Shown here: piece by piece, positions 32,690 to 45,920 of the stretch | Position numbering within the stretch: the stretch's first letter is position 1 | How the letters are laid out: the number at the start of each line of letters is the position of its first letter | From: Chloranthus sessilifolius | Taxonomy: Eukaryota; Streptophyta; Magnoliopsida; Chloranthales; Chloranthaceae | DNA length: 64,000 nt | Assembly (NCBI GenBank): GCA_021018995.1 | Contig: CM037585.1 | Coordinates: forward strand, 120,240,331 to 120,304,330 | Direction: 5' to 3' | Notes under the pieces: generated by a model | The model's database searches: none | Told to the model about the DNA's origin: nothing | The model's input: the letters and a program-made list of their open reading frames with translations, nothing else | Made by a program: the position numbers and the translations under genes

Positions 32690-33118
32690 AATTTGGGACC
32701 ATGAAAGTTCAATGATAGCATCTATGTGTAAGGGGTGATAATACTATTGGCGTTCCTCATCTTGAATTGCTTGCCCTATTGGATGGAATTAGGTTGGCGA
32801 AGGACATTGGACTCCACAACATTATCGCCGAAACTGATGCTGTAAATGCTATCAACATGGTGCACCTGGGAGATGAGGACTTATCAGTTTTCTCGATGCT
32901 AGTGAAAGACATTATTTCTCTTAAGTCGTTCTTCTCTATGTTCAGTTGTTATGTGAACAGGGCTTCCAATTCAGTGGCTCATGCCCTTGCAAATTTGCTA
33001 GAATTTCTTTGTAGTTCCAAGTATGGATGGAATCTGTTCCTCCATCTATTTCTCAAGCTGTATTTTCTGATTTGTTTTAATGCAATTTGATTTGTCATAA
33101 AAAAAATAAAAAAAATAA
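32690..33118 (+). pseudogene. LINE 3' end with RNase H-like domain (plus strand)
   Basis: The plus strand encodes an RVT_3-type RNase H fragment: LALLDGIRLAKDIGLHNIIAE, then TDAVNAINMV and NRASNSVAHALA, the pattern of plant L1-type LINE C termini. The catalytic first Asp region upstream is degraded and has stops (near 32738). The sequence ends in an A-rich tail (AAAAAAAATAAAAAAAATAAA at about 33098-33118), as LINE copies do. It is 5'-truncated, as usual for target-primed reverse transcription. It is unrelated in orientation to the LINE at 33622. Confidence 0.75.
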
Positions 33119-33369
33119 ACTTGAAAATAGTATTAAACACCAATATAATACGCCTTGTATAAATTAAAAAAAACCAATATATTTATATTAACTTTCTTTG
33201 GTCATTTATCTTGATAACGTGATTGGGATACAAGGCCAGTCCCAAGGGGTGTCAAGTGGGGCGGTAGACACATGCCCCCAACTTGCATATGCCTCTTAGG
33301 CCCTGACTTACATGTAAGTTTAAAAGAAAAAAAATTAAAATTACATTACTCATTTAACTATATGAAGAT

Positions 33370-33480
33370 CTGACCATATGAATGCGCTGACGTTCTATTG
33401 TGTAGAAGATTACGATTTAAAACAATCTCCGATTCATGGCAGTCAAAGATTTTAATGATGGAAATGTAGGTTTTCTTCAC
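33370..33480. mobile_element. Arm of a Mutator-type MITE
   Basis: CTATTGTGTAGAAGATTACG followed by AACAATCTCCGATTCATGGC matches one arm of the MITEs at 6749 and 57255. The other arm is not recognised. Confidence 0.5.
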
Positions 33481-33621
33481 AGAAAATAGGTGCAAATAAA
33501 TCCACCCTAAAAGCAATTGGCACTGATTTTAGGAGAGATTTCTCTCACAAGAGGCTTTACTATTGTGTGCTTAAACATACTTAGGTAGGGTGTATAGGCT
33601 CTAGTAAAATTAATTAAAAGG

Positions 33622-34923
33622 AGAACTTTTTTTTTTTTTTTTGCTAAGTTAAACTTTATTAAAAACCAAAAGAAAACAAATATAGAGAATCCAACCCTAT
33701 TTGAATCTCAAATAGACTATGCCCTAGCTGCTTATCCAACTGGATGAGACCAAAAGCACTCTGCGAAAGATTATTTGGATGTGGAAAAGTGATGCTATGA
33801 GAATTACTGATAGCCATTTTCGCAAGTTCACCTGTGACTTTATTCACCTCACTACACAGTGATGCGTCTCCCATTTCAGATCGTTTAGATGTTCCCTAAT
33901 GATCGTAATAGAGGGGAAGACGTTCCATGGAGATTCACCACCCAACAAGCCCTTGATCAAGATAAGGGAATCACTTTCAATAACCACTCTTCTACCCAAT
34001 GTTTTTGCAATTTTCACTTCATCCAAGAGCACATATGCTTCCGCTTCATTATTCGTAAATCGCCCATAAAAGTTACTATAAGTAACAATGAAATCACTCT
34101 GCTCATCTCTAATAATCTCTCCAGCCACAGTAGGTCTGAGATTGCTAGAAGAAGATCCATCAGTATTCAACTTAATGCTGTTAGAAGGCGGACGAGACCA
34201 AAAAAACCAGAGAGTCTACCTTGGAAGAAACATTGAGAGGAGAAATCCCTAAGCAAGCTAGACAATCAAATTCAAACCGGGAGCTACTCAACTTCGGCTT
34301 AATAGCATAATTAATCTCTACCACCTAATTTTGTACTTTCCTGAAAATATCATCAACTGAACATTCAATAACTTCATGGCATGCGCTATTATGAGCCAGC
34401 TATAACTCCCACCACAACACCATGGGAATCAAGTTGCAAGTAATACGAAACTGAGACTTTTTAGAATTAATCCAAGTAACAAACCTGGCTTTTATCATCT
34501 AAAAACTTCGAAATGGAATACCAAAGATACCTGAAATCCTTTTCCATACCAAAGAGGATACCTCACAAGAGATAAATAGGTGTGAAGAAGAATCAACAAA
34601 TTTCTTGCACAACTCGCATCTAGATACAATTGGGATGGATAAAACAACAATATGCTCATCAGTAGCCACACAATTTTGTAATATTTTCCAAGAGGACACT
34701 TAAGTTTAGTCGGATCACGAGAATTCCAAAGAGCTTTCCATAACTTATTAGATTCTCTATGATCTTGAATCAGATCCCACGTAGTATGAAATGAGAACTC
34801 ACCACTACTACGGGACTTCCAAATAATCTTATCCAGTTTATCAAACACCAGGTTACTCCTTCGCATATTGGACTTGACTCGATCATTAAAATAACTAAGC
34901 ACATGAGTGTTCCAGCTATTCCT
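33622..34923 (-). mobile_element. LINE 3' fragment (minus strand), cut by the gypsy LTR
   Basis: A poly-A tail (T run at about 33628-33642 on the plus strand) lies at the 3' end. Moving upstream on the minus strand come RNase H, a linker and a zinc-binding reverse-transcriptase-associated region. The element stops abruptly at 34923 where the gypsy 3' LTR starts. The missing 5' part does not reappear beyond the other end of the gypsy element. Confidence 0.8.
33659..34170 (-). pseudogene. LINE RNase H domain
   Basis: Two overlapping frames give an RVT_3-type RNase H: NTDGSSSS with the first Asp, NNEAEAYVLLDEVK with the Glu, VIESDSLILIKGL with the second Asp, and EVNKVTGELAKMAI near the C terminus. 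A frame change near 33860 separates the two halves, so it is not functional. In L1-type plant LINEs this domain follows the reverse transcriptase. Confidence 0.8.
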
Positions 34924-34968
34924 TGTTGTTTTCAAATTGTTTCCAATTTGTTTTACTCGCAAGTGCAC
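34495..34968 (-). pseudogene. LINE zinc-binding region after reverse transcriptase
   Basis: The minus strand reads FSFHTTWDLIQ, WKALWNSRDPTKLK and, one frame over, RCELCKKFVDSSSHLFISC, which is the Cys/His zf-RVT pattern of plant LINEs. A frameshift near 34700 joins the halves. The open frame runs a few bases into the gypsy LTR at its 5' end. Confidence 0.8.
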
Positions 34969-36360
34969 GAATCAGATGTAGTGTAGCTTGTGAAAGAATG
35001 AGGTTGAACCCACAGGGACTTTATAGAGAGGAAAACAAAGAGTAATGTTATTTAATCTAATCCTAATCTAATCAAGAAATGAAATTTAACATTATACTAA
35101 ACTAAGAGGATTTGCATAAAATAAATGAGAGATTAAAAATAAGACAAACTATTATAAGTAAAATTAAGATGTGCAAAGATAAATATTAAACTAAACTAAA
35201 TGCTACCTATTAAATAATGTCATCTAATTAAGAATATAAGTGGAGTAAAAACACAAATGAGATGTGTACTAGTGTTTAGAATCCACTCTTTAATATAGTA
35301 TTTTTGGCAACATGAACCTTAGAAATTTGTTAGAAAAGTAATTACATAATAGCCTAGAAATCAATCACGCTATAATAGAAAATATCATCATCAAAGCTCT
35401 ATTTTATCATGCAAAAATATATGTTTTTCCATGTATCTAAAAATTGAAACCAAATCATCTAATGTATTCAACGATGTTGAACCACAATAGATATCCTATT
35501 TTAATGTCAACAAGTTTTCACCAAGCAAATAATTAAAAAAATTTATCTTAAATTATGAGAAAAACATGATTGAACTCATATCTAAGAAGCATTTTTATCA
35601 ATCAAAGATAGGCAAAAACAAATTTCATTCAAATTTCTAAACATAAATCCAACAAAAGCTTAAGGGTTTATGTATACGAGAAAATATTACATCAAAGAGA
35701 CTTCATAAAATCCTAGCACTACTAAGCTAGCCTCTAATGAAATAAATGATCAAAGTGAAATAAAAAGAGAAACAATAATACATTATAGAAATTATAGATC
35801 TTAGATCCTTCCTTCTTCAAAACATATTACATACAAAATTAAAACAATACTTGAAAGAAAATCCTAAAACTTCCTCCTAGCCTTCTCCAATCAAATGAAC
35901 TTTAAGACCACTCTCCCCCCCTCTAGCTCCAAGATGAAGGCTCTATTTATAGCACCAAGGCTCTCTTTAGCATAATCATTTCTTCATTGCTTGAGTCTTT
36001 GAGTTAAACCATATTTTCTTCCATATCTTTTTGAAGAGTCACCATCATAAGAAGTGTGATCTTGACCTTATCCAAAATATATTCCAAAATTATAAGTCTA
36101 TGAAGCTCATGCCTTGTGAAAGAAAACAAGTAAAAAGAAAGTATAAACTAAATAGGGAAAGATAAAAATATAGAAAAATATTTAATGGTGAAATGATGGA
36201 AGAGTGAGAGAAAGTATGGCCATTAAATGCTTGGTGTGATGGGATGAGATGATGAATGCTAGGTCATTTAATGAGGAGAGAGATGAAAAGATGAGAGAAA
36301 AAAAATAGTATTGGAAGCAAATATAGATATTTATTTGCATCTCAAAAATATGTCCGCACA
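34924..36360 (-). repeat. 3' LTR of the gypsy element
   Basis: It starts TGTTGTTTTCAAATTG and ends CCGCACA on the plus strand, length 1437 bp. The start matches 51113-51166 beside the primer site, and an internal stretch (GAGGAGAGAGATGAAAAG near 36260) recurs near 54458 in the other, broken LTR. Confidence 0.85.
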
Positions 36361-36369
36361 CCCTCCTCC
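36361..36369 (-). other. Polypurine tract of the gypsy element
   Basis: The minus strand reads GGAGGAGGG directly before the LTR start TGTGCGG. Confidence 0.75.
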
Positions 36370-38023
36370 ATTCTTATATTTTCTTTTGTACTCCATTATA
36401 CACTTTAGCCCAAAATTGCTCCGTTTACTAGCACATCTGTAACAATTCATCTTTATTTATTAAGACAAAAAGATAAATCCGTGTTAGGAAAAAAGATAGT
36501 AAAAATAAATTAAAAGATGCAGATAAGAGGGTAAAATATTTAATAATTCTATACTCAATAAACACCTCCGAACCTAGATATTGCTAGTCCTCGAGCAAAC
36601 AAAGGATAACTAAAGATCAAAGTTTAAAGGGCGAAGAACTATGCTTAACTAAGAAAATCTTAAAGAAGGTCAATCAATGATTGATAAGTTCCTCATTTTC
36701 TTCATATGTTGCTCATCAATTAAACTTAACATAAAGATAACATTAAATCCCTTCATTCAACCCTTAGCACTTAAGTCAAATTATCCATATGCAAATCAAA
36801 CACGAAGTCAAAGCTATTATTCCAACAATTAGTAAAGCTACAATAATCAGAAGTACTCGAGTGTAAGTGAAAGTATAGTCACATGAATAAAGCTTTTGGT
36901 CTACCAAAGCAAATATAAATTACATATCTTTATGGAATTTATGGTCAAGCTATAAAATAATTCACCTCTCCACATATCTAGACTTGACAACTTTTTAGAA
37001 GATACAACTTTGCTTTATATTACATTTCCACATGATGTGGTATTAAGGCTCCAAACTTTCAAAATAATACTCTTTAAATCAATTTTAACCCTTTTTTTTC
37101 CATTTTTTTGTCACGATTCATTAATCGTCTTACACTTTTTTCTTTTTTGTTTTGCTTTTTTTTTTTTTTACATTTACAACAACTGCATACAAAATTTTCT
37201 TCTTCATCAAACATAAGAGATATTGTAGTTTGGTTCATTACGTACAGTTTTTACATGCTTTCTTTCAGATACATAAGTATAAATCTACTTATCCAACCTA
37301 GACTATACCATGTGGCTATCGTGAAGTGCAAGGGATCAAGTACAACCTTTCTTGTATCATTTCTAATTACTTAAATAATAACTGAGACTTGATTGCTTCT
37401 CATGTGCATATAGATCACCAAATTGAATGTATTAGGAAAGAATGAAGATATTTAATGCATCTCATATCTTATCCAACTAATTAGGAACATAAATTTATCA
37501 TTGTAAGGAGCTCATCATCATACTAAAAGAGACTTCACATATTTTTTTTGTTTTTAGTTGAAAGAAAAAACTTACATTCTATACCCCCAAGCCTAAATCT
37601 AGCATTGTCCTCAATGACAGATAAGAAAAGCATGCTAAAAAAAATTGATACACATAAATATATGAAGAGCCACAAAGATAATTATCATGAGAAAATAAAC
37701 TGAAGATAAGGAAAATGGTAGAAAGCACCTGAAAATTTTGACTATGAACACCCTTGCCAAAGGGCATCAAATATTGTTAGACTAGAAAAATAAAATGGAA
37801 CAAAACAGAACCATGATACATAAATGAAAGTATGTCCATCATATCACAAAAACTAATTATGATATATAGGATCCTCCAAGAGAATTTTTTCAATTTTTGT
37901 ATTTTTCAATTCTAAAAATGATTTTAATTGCTGACCATTAACTTTAAACACATCACCATTTTTAGGATTTTCAAGTTCAACAGTGCCATATGGGTAGACC
38001 ATAAGAACAACAAAATGACCTGT
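36370..38023. other. Gypsy region between integrase and 3' LTR, non-coding
   Basis: Athila-type elements can carry an envelope-like frame here. I see only short frames over T-rich runs (37085-37170) and no domain, so an envelope-like gene is absent or fully decayed. Confidence 0.6.
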
Positions 38024-38860
38024 CTATCGAGATCTCAATTTTCCAGGAAATAAATGCAAGCGAGAATTGCAAATAAGAACTTTTTGACCAAGTGTAAAAG
38101 ATTTTCTCAATTTTTTATTATCATGGACCTGTTTCATTTTGTTCTTGTATGATTTAGTACACTCATAGGCATCAGCCCGAATTTCCTCAAACTCATTTAT
38201 TTGTAGCTTCCTGTGAGCACCTGCCTTGTTGAAATTGAAATTTAGCCTTTTGATTGCCCAGTATGCTCTATGTTCTAACCAAATAGGGGGGTGACATGAC
38301 TTGCCATACACGATCCGATAAGGAGACATTCCAATTAGAGTTTTGAATGCAGTATGGTATGCCCACAATGAATCATTTAGTCTTAATGATCAATCTTTTC
38401 TATTGGGATTTACTGTTTTCTCCAAAATGCGCTTCAATTCCCTATTGGATATCTCAACTTGATCACATGTCTGTGGGTGGTAAGGAGTTGTAATCTTATG
38501 GGTTATGCCATATTTCTTCACCAATTGCTTAAAAATTTTATTACAAAAATGCTTTCTACCATCGCTAATTATAGCACGTGGTGTACCGAAATGAGCAAAA
38601 ATATTATCTTCCAAAAATTTGACTATGATTTTGTGGTCATTGTTTTTACAAGCAACCACCTCTACCCACTTAGACACATAGTCAACTGCGACAAGAATGT
38701 ATAAATTGCCAAAAGAATTTGGAAAGGGACCCATAAAATCAACGCCCCAAACATCAAATATCTCGATAATCAAAATAGGGTTTAGCGGCATCATATTCCG
38801 TTTGGAAATGCTTCCCAATTTTTTTCAACACTCACAAGCTACACAAAATGTATGACAATC
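38024..38860 (-). pseudogene. Gypsy integrase, broken
   Basis: The DDE core is clear: VDFMGPF (first Asp), [10 protein letters not shown] (second Asp), [18 protein letters not shown] (Glu). Part of the N-terminal zinc finger survives near 38840 (Cys pair of CHTFCVACE type). The C-terminal part [26 protein letters not shown]-like and WAIK is in a second frame (38024-38368), separated by a stop/frameshift near 38380. Integrase joins the element cDNA to the genome; this copy cannot be made whole. It lies downstream of reverse transcriptase, as in Ty3/gypsy. Confidence 0.88.
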
Positions 38861-39329
38861 TTTAAAAATGGTAGGCCAATGAAACTACACTGTAGAGTCT
38901 TTACAGTAGTCTTCCTAGAACTAAAGTAACCTCCACATGCTTGATCATGACAAAAGGAGATGATATTTTCATGCTCACTTTCAGGGATGCATCTTCTTAT
39001 TATATGATCGGGTCAATACTTAAATTAATACGGATCATCCCAAAAGAAATGTTTCACCTCAACTAAAAACTTTGATTGATCTTGTTTAGACCAATGCAAG
39101 GGCATTTGATCTGTTACAAGATAATTAACAATATCTGCAAACTAAGGCAACTAGTAGACTGATAACAATTGTTCATCAGGGAAAGCTTCTATGATGGGCA
39201 CGGAATTCTTAGAAAATTCAACAACTAAACGGGACAAATGATTGACTACAACATTCTCGGACCCCTCCTTGTCCAAAATTTCAATATCAAATTCCTGAAG
39301 CAACAATATTCATCTGATCTGTCATGCTT

Positions 39330-40487
39330 TAGCATCCTTTTTAGCAAAAAGGTGCCTAAGAGCTGCATGATCTGAATAGACGATGACCTTGATCTCAATA
39401 AGCATGATCAAAATTGTCCAAAGCAAACACCACTGCCAACAACTTTTTCTCTGTTGTGGAATAGTTCAATTGTGCATCATTTAGGGCCCTACTGCCATAA
39501 TATATCACATGAGGAAGTTTATTGGCTCACTACCCCAACACAAGCATAATCAAAGGTGTCACACATGATCTCAAAAGGGATGCTCCAATCTGGCAGTCGA
39601 ATGATAGGTACCGATGTTAACTCAGATTTTATTCTCTCAAAAGCCGTTAAGAACTTATTATCGAAAATAAATGAGGCATCCTTAGCCAACAGACTTCATA
39701 AGGGTTTTACAATCTTGCTGAAATCTTTTATGAATCTACAGTAAAAACTTGCGTGTCCCAAAAATAATCTAACTTCTCTCACAATTTTCGGAGGTGATAA
39801 ATTAAAAATCAACTCAACTTTTGTCTTATCCACTTCAATTCCCTTTTCAGATATTACATGCCCTAGAACAATCTCGTTCTTCACCATAAAATAACATTTT
39901 TCCCAGTTCAAAACAAGATTCATTTATTTGCACCGCTCTAACATGAGGGACAAATGGTGTAAGCATGTATTGAAGCTAGATCCAAAGACTAAGAAATCAT
40001 CCATAAACACCTCTAGGAAACACTCAATCATGTAAGATAAAATGCTAATCATACACCTTTGAAAGTAGCAGGTGCGTTGCATAACCTAAAGGGCATGTGT
40101 CAATAGGCGAACGTCATAAAAGGACAGGTGAAAGTAGTCTTCTCCTGATCCTCTGGCGCTATAGGAGTTTGGTTATAGCCAGAATAACCATCAAGAAAAC
40201 AATAATATGCTTGGCTCGCCGACCAACCTTTCGAGCATTTGATCAATGAATGGAAGAGGAAAATAATCTTTCCTCGTCATCAAAATCAATTTTCTATAGT
40301 CAATGCACACTTTCCAACCGGTTTGAACCCGTGTTGGAATCAATTTATTTTCTTCATTCTTGACTACGGTTATGCCAGACTTCTTTGGCATAACTTGTAT
40401 GGGACTCACCCATTTGCTATCTGAAATTGGGTATAAAATACTCACGTCCAAAAGTTTTAGAATCTCACTTCTCACAAAATCTTGCAT
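39330..40487 (-). pseudogene. Gypsy reverse transcriptase and RNase H, broken
   Basis: Fragments in order on the minus strand: WVSPIQVMPKKSG and WKVCIDYRKL, then DYFPLPFIDQMLERL, FLDGYSGYNQ, the catalytic FMDDF near 40000, the EKCYFMV and LGHVISEKGIEVD thumb region and LGHASFYCRFIKDFS. RNase H text follows (LNDAQLNYSTTEKKLLAVVF near 39440-39500). Stops and frame changes occur near 40080, 39950 and 39690. Together the domains would turn element RNA into DNA. Confidence 0.88.
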
Positions 40488-40505
40488 GACTAGATTTAGC
40501 TTCCT

Positions 40506-41482
40506 TTATGGCTCTCGTGAAGATTTTGCACCTTCCTCTAAATGAATTTTGTGTATGCACATAGAAGGACTAATCCCTTTGGTATTTGGGATGGACCAAC
40601 CAATAATCGCTTTGTGTTCCTTTAAAACATCCAACAATTTTTTCTCTTGAGCCTTATCCAAGTCAGAAGCAATGATGATGGGTAGGGTCTCAGAAGGCAC
40701 TAAAAAAATGTATTTCAGATTTTCAGGTAACGGCTTCAACTCTAACTTGGGCGGCTCTATAGGAACCACCTTTTGTTGCCAATTATCACAACTCATAAGG
40801 GAATAGAATCAAATAATGAATTTACCTCTTCTATAGACTTTTCGATGTCAAAGTCACAACCAAAATGGGTCACGCAAGCCTCCAAAGGATCCTCAAAACT
40901 ATATCGTGAAAGTGTCTCCTGAACCAAACTATCAATTAAACAAATGTCACTAACCTCCTCACCCTCAGGTGGTTGTCTACTGATGTTAACGACATTAAGC
41001 TCCACCGTCATGTTCCCAAAAGAAATTTTCATAATTCCATTCCTATGATTAATCAATGCATTTGAGGTTGCCAAGAATGGCCAACCTAGAATGACATGAA
41101 GCTGACCACTCGTGCTTTGAACAGGTTCAGTGTTTAGGATTACAATGTCCACGGGAAAATAAAATGTATCTAGTTTGATCAAAACTTCTTCCACCACATC
41201 CCTTGGAATTTTTACTAACCTATCAGCTAACTAAAGGGTCATAGGGATTTGTTTCAACTCACCTAATCCAAGTTGGACGTAAACCGAATATGATAATAAA
41301 TTCACAGTTGCTCCTAAATCTAGCAACGCTTGCTCTATGTGATGATCCCCTATGACACATGAAATGGTAGGACACCCAGGGTCCTTGTACTTGACGGGAT
41401 TTTTGCATTGAATGATTGATCTAGCGTGCTCAACCAAAAATGCCTTCTTTGGAGCGTTGGCCTTTCTCTTGATTGTGACCAA
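40506..41482 (-). pseudogene. Gypsy protease region
   Basis: The retroviral-type aspartic protease is seen as QALLDLGATVNLL; the usual DSGA/DTGA catalytic triplet is changed to DLGA, which should abolish activity. The flap-side text VHVILGWPFLATSNALI-like (LHVILGWPFLATSNALI) lies at 40793-41197, in a second frame. The segment 40506-40796 links to the reverse transcriptase (KPLPENLKYIFL, then LLDVLKEHKAIIGWSI). Several stops separate the pieces. Confidence 0.8.
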
Positions 41483-41541
41483 GTCCTTAAAAAAATTAGC
41501 ATAAAAAGAAACCTATTGGATAACTTCTAAGAATGATATGT

Positions 41542-42698
41542 TTATGCGAACTTGCTTAAACACCTCAAGAATATCACCAAGCTGATTATTCTCTTAGCCA
41601 TAATTAATCTTTGAGGAAATAGGGCCTTGGGAATAAAGTTTTGAACCACTGGTTTTTCTTTAAACATAGGACCCATGGTTTCACTCATTTTGTTGTTTCC
41701 CATCTCCTCATGAGGGTTTTTATTCCCGTTATCTTTAGATTTTTCAATTTCTTCTTCAGTTTCCTTTTCTTTTTCTTCAACTTTAGGCAACTTAACATGG
41801 TTATCAATTTTTCTCCTAGTCCTAAGGGTACTAATTGACTACACATGCTCCTGCTCATGGGTAGAACTGGACGGATTATTTACTACACACTGCCCTTTCG
41901 GATTTGGGATGGGTTGGCTTAGGAATTTTCCTTTTTCCCTCTCACCCACTTGTGTTGCCAACTGGCCAATTTGATTTTCTAGCTTTGAAATGGCTTGGGT
42001 TGTGGATTGCATGAATGCTTTCAATATTGTCCTCTAAAGAAGATGAAGATGATGATTGGGGATGTGGTGCCACAAATTGAGGGTGTTGATGAAATCCAAG
42101 AGGATATGATTGTGTAGGAGGACGAAATTGATTTGAATGTTGAATTTGTTGCCCTACGTTGGGGTTGTTTCTATGAGAAGTTTGGGTGATTCTTCCAATT
42201 AGGATATTAGGTCTCAGAAAATGAACTACCAATCGATTTTCCAAAGTTGTTCATTGCATGTGCTTGCTCAGTATAACACTTTGAAAAGTTAAACGGGCAT
42301 GATTGTGCTATATGCATGGGGCTAGCACGAATAGAACAAACTTCATTTTGCACAAGATTGACAGCATTTATGGCTTTGCTTAAAGTTACGACCTTAACTT
42401 TATGTGTTAAATTATCTATCTTTGCCCTGATGTCAGGGGCTTCACCCACTTCATATAAACCTCCCTTTTTAGATGATTGGGGAGATCTATCACGACGACT
42501 AGAAAAGTCTCACTGTTGGGAACTCTCAGACAATCCCTCTAAAAACTTATAAGTCTCTTCATCATTCAAACTTAAAAATTCACCACTATTCATGGATTCG
42601 ATCATATTACAATGGGTTTGGGTTACCCTATTGTAAAAATATTGAACAAGTCTCCACATCTCAAAATCGTGGTGAGGGCATTTCAAAAGCAGATCTTT
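41542..42698 (-). pseudogene. Gypsy gag, C-terminal part
   Basis: Frames at 42510-42700, 42207-42449, 41839-42244 and 41542-41790 together cover the end of the retrotransposon gag domain (RFKDLLLKCPHHDFEMWRL and YFYNRVTQTH), a proline- and glutamine-rich linker and a charged Glu/Lys stretch. The place of a zinc knuckle (CSIRASPMHIAQSCP) lacks one Cys. Gag continues at 48232 beyond the inserted LTR, with WERF followed by KDLLL in the expected order. Confidence 0.8.
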
Positions 42699-43259
42699 AA
42701 ACCTGTAATAGCCTGACTTTTTCGCAAGGATCTTGAGGAAAACACATGCGAAATTCCGAGAAAGCCAGACTATCATGGTACTCAACACATCCATACAATG
42801 CAAAAAAACTGAAAGCATAAACACAAATCATAATGAGACTTCATTTATACTGACCAAAAAACAAAATTTAAAACCATCGGTGACGGTCGGCCGACCGTCA
42901 CCTAAACTGTGGCACAAATTATCTATATATAACTGTACTAGTGGATGTATAAGGCTTAAACTGCTAAACAATGAAAATTCTCACCAAGATGCCAAACTAA
43001 GGATAAAAATCCTCAGGTAAAAGGTCCTCGTCGTTCACTGCAAACTCAGGATCTTCATCTAACTCTGCGTCTTGATGATCAAAAGCAGTACCTATGACGT
43101 ATAGTCGTGGTGAGCTAATAGTCGAAGCTCAGTGGCGAATATTTAATATCAATTAACATTCTATCAGTACTCATCATAGATTCAGTGACTGAAATTTAAA
43201 ATATTTTAAAGCAAACTTGTCAAAACATAGTTCGATGCATTTTACAAAGATCCGTGCTG

Positions 43260-43740
43260 ATAATATATAGCTAAGTTTGTCTGCACAATGTATAACTAAG
43301 CTATCTGAGTAATATATAGCTAAACTGTCTGAATAATATATAACTAAGTTGTCTAAATAATATATAGCTAAGTTGTGCATCATATATAGCTGATAACTGA
43401 ATGCATTGACTGATAATTGGACATAATGCAGATACATTATCGCTCAGATGTTGAATTCTTCGGATCACTGATGCAGATAACTATTGATGCAGATAACTAA
43501 TGCGGATACCTTATAACTAAATTGAAGAGCGAATAATGATGCAGACTATTCATAACTGACAATGCTGATAACTGATGTCTGATGCAGACACAGTGATTAT
43601 CATATAGCTAGGTTGTCGGAATAATATATCGGGATTATCATATAGCTAAATAGTCGAAATACTATATGGCTAAGCTGTTTGGAGAATATATAGCTAAATA
43701 TTGTCTAAATTATATATAACTAAACGGTCAGCTTGAAATA
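43260..43740. repeat. Degenerate TATATAGCTAAG / GATGCAGATAACT repeats
   Basis: Short units recur many times with variation (ATATATAGCTAAGTTGTC; TGATGCAGATAACT) inside LTR copy B, in the same relative place where other copies carry different low-complexity text. Confidence 0.75.
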
Positions 43741-45689
43741 TGCCTGTAACAACCCAAAATTATCGTAAATGTTGAATCATTGACTTTTGATAAAAATGCG
43801 ACCTTTTGACTGATTTGACCTGAGTCAAATCATTTAACTAGGGTTGTGGCCTTAAACCCCATTTGTTATAATTGGGGGTACGAGCCAAACACATTAAAGC
43901 CTAACCTGTACCCTATGTAGAGGGTATGCGTGTTTGGGTATGCTGCACACGAACCCGAGCCCAATTTACGAACTTAGGCCTCTACCCGAATATGCCAACT
44001 ATGTGGGCCGACTATTTGAGCCAACCAGTTGGGCCAACTATTTTGGGCAACCAATTGGGCCGACTAATTAGGCCAACTATTTGGGCCGACTTTAGGACTC
44101 AACTAGAAATTTTAAAGAAGTGGCAAATACTTAAATTTTCGGATCCATAGGTCCTGATCAGGTGCGTATTTGTTAAGAAATGCGTCACCGTGTCGGATTT
44201 TTCAAACAAGATCGTTCGAATCCTTTTAAGTCGTGTGTAAGACCTTTAGACCAAAGCTCATACACCGTGGTGGCGTATTGGCTTAACATCGAATCCCTCA
44301 TGACCAGTGGTTTGGGTGTGCAAGCCCTACACCTAACCAAATGTTTATTTTGTATAATAGTTAATACCTAGCTTAAGTGTATGCGTTTTACGCCGAACCA
44401 AACCTTTGGATGATAATTAACACTCAAGTCGAGTGTATGCGCTTCACGCGAAAGACTTTTATTAAAGAAAAAAAAAAGACAAAGCTTCTCAATGAAGCTT
44501 TATCCGTTTGAAAATTTTGCTTGGGGTATCGGTTCTGGAGAGAGAGTGAGAGAGAGGAAGAGAGAGGGAGCTTGAGAGGGGAATCGTCATCGTGAACTCC
44601 GAAATGCCGAATCTGCACAGTCAATCTTCGATGCATTTAGCCCCACTATGTTTGTTTGCCATGAGAGATCGACGATCTTAGATGGGATCGTGATCTATGA
44701 AGAACGAGGTTTCCATTTTCTCCAAAACCCCGATTTGAAATCCTCTTTTGCAAAAGCATATGATCGCAAGGATATCATGTATTTAATGGGCGCAAATCGT
44801 GAAATTTGACCCTTGATTTCACCCCATTTTTATTGGGGGAAGATTGGGTTTCAGAATCTCGGATTTGAGAGAAGCATGGGTTTTGGCATGATCAGTGCCA
44901 TCCATCGTGTGCTCCAATTTCGCGAGTTTTAGAAGGTAAGATTGTATTTAATAGTGTGGATTTAATTTAGGTTTCATTTGTGTGTGATTTGGAGTGAGTG
45001 GAATGAGTTTTGATCGATTCAGATGGAAGAAGAACAAGCCTAAAGGCTGTCAAAACCGATCGATCGATTTTGAAATCGATCGATCGGATTGTATAGATTG
45101 TATTTCAGAGAATTATAAAAATTCTGGAGAAAATCGATCCTTCGATTTTGACTGAAGTGTCGACATAGCTTCAGTATTTTGTCCATAACTTTTTACTCTG
45201 AACTCAGATTGATACGATTCTTGAGGCGTTGGAAAGAGGACAACGAACTCTATAAATTTTTTATATTAACAATTTTATAAATAAAATATCTTAAAGGTAA
45301 AAATTAAGCGGGAAGTTAGGTCAAATTTTAAGTTATCACGAAGTTGCCCATTTCCGCCACGATTTTGAGAAAACATTTAAATACGTTAAAGTTATTAATA
45401 GTTAAGATCAATTTTTAATATATCATCATAATTTTGATGTAGATTGAGGGTGAAAAGCTATCGATAAGACCTTTCTTTGTTTCACACAACTTCGAGGTTG
45501 AGGTGGGAAAAATTCGACACTCAATTGCATTTTTTACTATGATTTCGTAGATGCTTTGACATGATCAAATGAAATGTGTTAAGTATGGTATTTGTGTGAT
45601 TTTGAAACAGTTTTAAAATTTAATATTTGATTATATTTGAAAAATGGAATAGTTTTGCATCATTGACCAGTACTTAAACTTTATGCATT

Positions 45690-45920
45690 TGGAACTCCAA
45701 AAATGAACCTGAAATATAAAATTGAACATGAATTTATAACTTCAATCCAAACTCTAAGTCTGGATCGTGAATCCATTAATTTTGAACTCCGAGTTTGAAT
45801 CTGAATCCGTATTCGAATTCAAAACCTCAATTCGTTCTTGAATCCGAACTTGAAACTTGAACTCGAACTTGAACTTGTTACTTGAACCTGAACTTGAACA
45901 TGAACCTTGAACTTGAGGCA
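45690..45920. repeat. GAACTTGAAC-type simple repeat
   Basis: Degenerate repeats of GAACTTGAAC, TGAACCTGAA and GAATCCGAA extend over about 230 bp. Confidence 0.8.

Noticed and set aside
36370..38023. Envelope-like gene of an Athila element
   Set aside because: Only short frames over T-rich sequence are present; no membrane-protein-like frame of useful length is seen.
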